Below are positions 5,153-6,790 of a DNA stretch of 6,790 nucleotides, piece after piece. The notes below the pieces were generated by a model. That model saw only the letters and a list, made by a program, of their open reading frames with translations. It did not search any database and was not told the DNA's origin. The stretch's first letter is position 1. Every line of letters starts with the position of its first letter. Source of the DNA: Nocardioidaceae bacterium (GTDB taxonomy: Bacteria > Actinomycetota > Actinomycetes > Propionibacteriales > Nocardioidaceae). The stretch lies in NCBI GenBank assembly GCA_025966335.1, contig JAICRS010000164.1:1-6790 (forward strand). The letters are read 5' to 3'. A program made the position numbers and the translations under genes.

Positions 5153-6144
5153 GCGCTTGCTCCTTTGAGAGCCATCTCACGGGCGGCCTCGAGATAGCTC
5201 AGGGCGCCGGGCGAGCCGGGGTCGTAGGTCATCACGGTCTGGCCGTAGCTGGGTGCCTCGGAGATCCGCACGGAACGGGGGATCGCCGTGGAAAGCACCT
5301 GCTCGCCGAAGTGGCTGCGTACCTCCTCGGCCACGCCGGCAGCGAGCCGGGTCCGGGCGTCGTACATGGTGAGCAGGATCGTCGAGACCGTCAGGTCGGG
5401 GTTCAGGTGGGCCTTGACCATGTCGACGGTCTCGAGCAGCTGGCCGAGACCCTCGAGCGCGTAGTACTCCGCCTGGATCGGGATCAGCATCTCGTCGCCG
5501 GCGACCAGGGCGTTCAGCGTCAGCAGCCCGAGCGACGGCGGGCAGTCGATGAGCACGTAGTCGAGCCGGTCCTCTCCGTCGCCGAAGACCAGCGGGAACG
5601 CATGGATCGCCTTCCGCAACCGGCTCTCGCGTGCCACCAGGCTGACCAGGTCGATCTCGGCGCCGGCCAGGTCGATCGTCGCGGGGACCACGAACAGGCC
5701 GTCGATCTCCGGGCTGGGCTGGACGACGTCGACCAGCGGTACCCCGTCGACCAGGGCGTCATAGGTGGACGGGGTGCCCCGGTGGTGGTCGATCGACAGC
5801 GCCGTGGACGCATTGCCTTGGGGGTCCAGGTCCACGACCAGTACCCGCTGCCCGTGCTGGGCCAGCGCCGCTGCCATGTTCACGGTGGTCGTGGTCTTCC
5901 CCACCCCACCCTTCTGGTTCGCGACCACCATCACCCGGGTCCGGGCCGGTCGGGGGAGCGGACCCCGCAGCCGACGACCCTCCTTCACCAGCAGCTGATG
6001 CTCGATCGAGCGTGCCAGCGGCGTGCTCTCATCATCGGTCAACACGCCTGCGGCGGCGATGTCCCCCGCGGTCCGGTACGACGGCGACCCGGGAGCCGGG
6101 TGCGGACCGAACCGGGAGGTGTCCGTCAGGTCGGACTGTCGCAC
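5149..6144 (-). CDS. parA: Chromosome-partitioning ATPase ParA (Soj-type)
   Basis: ParA binds DNA non-specifically as an ATP dimer on the nucleoid and is released by ParB, moving ParB-parS complexes apart. I place the start at GTG 6144-6142 (331 residues) because AAGGAG lies 6 bases upstream. Numbered from there: a divergent N-terminal region (1-70), deviant Walker A KGGVGKTT (78-85; signature K78 and catalytic K83), Walker A-prime VLVVDLDPQGN with D105 and D107, and Walker B YVLIDCPPSLG with D200. The core continues through YYALEGLGQLLETV and ISEAPSYGQTVM to the C-terminus. The frame stays open up to GTG 6423, which would add 93 residues, but that stretch contains both parS sites and has non-coding-like codon use: 23 of 40 codons at 6232-6351 end in A or T, unlike the gene body. 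It overlaps parB by 4 bases. Identity is secure; the start is moderately secure. Confidence 0.95.
   Translation of the reverse strand: MRQSDLTDTSRFGPHPAPGSPSYRTAGDIAAAGVLTDDESTPLARSIEHQLLVKEGRRLRGPLPRPARTRVMVVANQKGGVGKTTTTVNMAAALAQHGQRVLVVDLDPQGNASTALSIDHHRGTPSTYDALVDGVPLVDVVQPSPEIDGLFVVPATIDLAGAEIDLVSLVARESRLRKAIHAFPLVFGDGEDRLDYVLIDCPPSLGLLTLNALVAGDEMLIPIQAEYYALEGLGQLLETVDMVKAHLNPDLTVSTILLTMYDARTRLAAGVAEEVRSHFGEQVLSTAIPRSVRISEAPSYGQTVMTYDPGSPGALSYLEAAREMALKGASA
5160..5166 (-). promoter_or_regulatory. parB ribosome binding site inside parA
   Basis: AAAGGAG on the minus strand lies 7 bases upstream of the parB ATG, within the last codons of parA. Together with the ATGA stop/start overlap it supports translational coupling, which would help hold ParA and ParB at a fixed ratio. 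Confidence 0.75.
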
Positions 6145-6150
6145 GGAGGA

Positions 6151-6156
6151 CTCCTT
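6151..6156 (-). promoter_or_regulatory. Ribosome binding site deciding the parA start
   Basis: AAGGAG on the minus strand is followed by TCCTCC and then GTG (6144-6142). Match and spacing are better than at the farther GTG at 6423, which has AGAAGGG 10 bases upstream, inside rsmG. Confidence 0.7.
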
Positions 6157-6187
6157 GGAATCTGTGTCTGGGGGGACGGAGATCACT

Positions 6188-6201
6188 GTTTCACGTGAAA
6201 C
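6188..6201. promoter_or_regulatory. parS centromere site, promoter-distal copy
   Basis: GTTTCACGTGAAAC is a perfect 14-bp palindrome identical to the actinobacterial parS core. Context is TGTTTCACGTGAAACG, one base off the 16-bp bacterial consensus TGTTTCACGTGAAACA. It lies 43 bases upstream of the preferred parA start and is the loading site for ParB clamps. Confidence 0.97.
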
Positions 6202-6235
6202 GGACGGATCCGACGAGGCGGGCCCGACAGGAATC

Positions 6236-6249
6236 GTTTCACGTGAAAC
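6236..6249. promoter_or_regulatory. parS centromere site, rsmG-proximal copy
   Basis: This is a second perfect GTTTCACGTGAAAC, 48 bp from the first on the same spacer. The flanks here are C and T, so only the 14-bp core matches. Two closely spaced sites would strengthen ParB nucleation and could let ParB repress its own operon. Confidence 0.97.
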
Positions 6250-6277
6250 TGCCTCTATCGGATCGAGAGCACAGTCC

Positions 6278-6307
6278 TGTGGACGATTCTGTGGATTCTG
6301 TGAATAT
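6278..6307 (-). promoter_or_regulatory. Cluster of three DnaA-box-like 9-mers
   Basis: On the minus strand, ATATTCACA (6307-6299), GAATCCACA (6298-6290) and TCGTCCACA (6286-6278) lie within 30 bp in one orientation. Against the actinobacterial box TTGTCCACA or the general TTATNCACA they have one (TCGTCCACA), two (GAATCCACA) and one (ATATTCACA) mismatches. A further ACATCCACA lies at 6402-6394. No perfect box is present, so DnaA binding is a suggestion only; it could link parAB expression or origin structure to initiation. Confidence 0.35.
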
Positions 6308-6372
6308 CTCTGTGATGTGGGCCACCCCAATGCCCCGACTGGGTGGATATCGACCGGTTCGGGCCACCCCAA
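6300..6372 (-). repeat. Duplicated TTGGGGTGGCCC ... GATAT(C/T)CAC module
   Basis: TTGGGGTGGCCC occurs at 6372-6361 and 6330-6319 on the minus strand. Each is followed, 9 or 10 bases later, by GATATCCAC (6351-6343) or GATATTCAC (6308-6300). The offset is 42-43 bp. TTGGGG and GATAT are 15-16 bases apart, loosely promoter-like, but neither matches a sigma consensus well. The module lies between rsmG and the parS sites, where parAB control elements would be expected. Confidence 0.5.
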
Positions 6373-6386
6373 ACCCGCCAGTACCC

Positions 6387-6404
6387 CGACATCTGTGGAT
6401 GTCG
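6387..6404. terminator. Hairpin just downstream of rsmG
   Basis: CGACATC and GATGTCG form a perfect 7-bp stem around TGTG (plus strand). It begins 22 bases past the rsmG stop. There is no U-tract, so it could be a weak rsmG terminator, an RNA processing site or a dyad operator; the loop on the minus strand is CACA, part of a DnaA-box-like 9-mer. Confidence 0.4.
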
Positions 6405-6426
6405 CCTGATCCGACGTGGGCACCCG

Positions 6427-6790
6427 TCACCGACCCTTCTTGCGCGACGTGGACTTCTTCTTCCGGGGCGCAGACCGCTGCTTCCGTGCAGCAGGTGGTC
6501 TCGCGTTCGCCGGCAAACCTAACCCGGAGGGTCGAGTAGCCTCCACTCGGACCACTGTGGTGGGCGGATCAATCAGCTCATCGCCGTACGTCGCCACGGT
6601 CACCTCCCCGGCCCCGAACCGGCTGAGCGCCTTCTGCGCTGCCCGAACCTCGTCCGCCGCGGACGACCCCTTCATCGCGACGAGTGTCCCTCCCTGCCGC
6701 ACAAGCGGCATCGACCAAGCCAGCAACCGGTCCAGCGGGGCGACAGCGCGGGAGGTCACCACGGAGAACTCACGGAGTCCGTGCAGTTCC
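6427..6790 (-). CDS. rsmG: 16S rRNA (guanine-N7) methyltransferase RsmG (GidB), C-terminal part
   Basis: RsmG methylates N7 of a guanosine in the 530 loop of 16S rRNA (G527 in E. coli) using S-adenosylmethionine; its loss gives low-level streptomycin resistance in several bacteria. Only the last 120 residues are in the window; the frame is open to the right edge, so the start and most of the SAM-binding core are missing. Visible are the family segment VVTSRAVAPLDRLLAW, then PLVRQGGTLVAMKG, and a final strand region with TTVVRVEAT. Beyond this the protein has a basic tail of about 30 residues (ARKQRSAPRKKKSTSRKKGR), which may help bind rRNA. Its TGA at 6429-6427 is 282 bases from the preferred parA start. 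The order rsmG-parA-parB is the common one near bacterial origins and fixes the identity well. Confidence 0.93.
   Translation of the reverse strand, partial: ELHGLREFSVVTSRAVAPLDRLLAWSMPLVRQGGTLVAMKGSSAADEVRAAQKALSRFGAGEVTVATYGDELIDPPTTVVRVEATRPSGLGLPANARPPAARKQRSAPRKKKSTSRKKGR

Noticed and set aside
5311..6198. A 295-codon plus-strand frame opposite parA
   Set aside because: It is antisense to an unmistakable ParA and has no motifs of its own.
6145..6423. A 93-residue N-terminal extension of ParA from GTG 6423
   Set aside because: Third codon positions are unusually A/T-rich, the region holds parS sites and other repeats, and GTG 6144 has the better ribosome binding site. Kept as an open question in the findings.
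6145..6426. Chromosomal origin oriC within this spacer
   Set aside because: No perfect DnaA box or DNA-unwinding element is visible, and in actinobacteria oriC is normally beside dnaA and dnaN, which are not in this window.

Overview
The window is high-GC DNA with strong G/C preference at third codon positions, GTG and TTG starts and actinobacterial-type ParA/ParB/RsmG proteins. It is most likely the origin-proximal chromosome region of an actinomycete; a Nocardioides-like member of the Propionibacteriales is my guess from protein flavour and gene order, not something the sequence proves.

Layout. Positions 1-497 (minus strand) hold a two-gene unit: a 46-residue single-pass membrane protein, then a GNAT acetyltransferase cut off by the window start. 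A 99-bp divergent spacer follows. Positions 597-3753 (plus strand) hold a compact three-gene operon: a fold-type I PLP aminotransferase, a D-Ala-D-Ala ligase-like ATP-grasp enzyme and a PlsC-type acyltransferase with an unusual basic, repeat-bearing tail. This operon converges on parAB. The 337-bp convergent spacer (3754-4090) has no credible gene but is packed with repeats: three TTCAG-N10-CTGA elements, two copies of a 12-mer inside a long imperfect inverted repeat, and a perfect 30-bp palindrome two bases from the parB stop.

Positions 4091-6144 (minus strand) are parB and parA, joined by an ATGA overlap. Upstream of parA is a 282-bp spacer (6145-6426) with two perfect 14-bp parS sites, a cluster of DnaA-box-like 9-mers, a duplicated TTGGGGTGGCCC motif and a hairpin just after rsmG. 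The 3' part of rsmG runs off the right edge.

How it works together. ParB loads at parS, slides as a CTP-dependent clamp and stimulates ParA, so origin regions separate after replication; the two parS sites lie in the parAB leader. RsmG methylates 16S rRNA and is a usual neighbour of parAB. The plus-strand operon suggests cell-envelope chemistry (amino acid supply, D-Ala-D-Ala type ligation, phospholipid acylation), but that linkage is inference. The most novel-looking signal is the structured spacer at 3754-4090; the rest is a well-formed core parABS locus.
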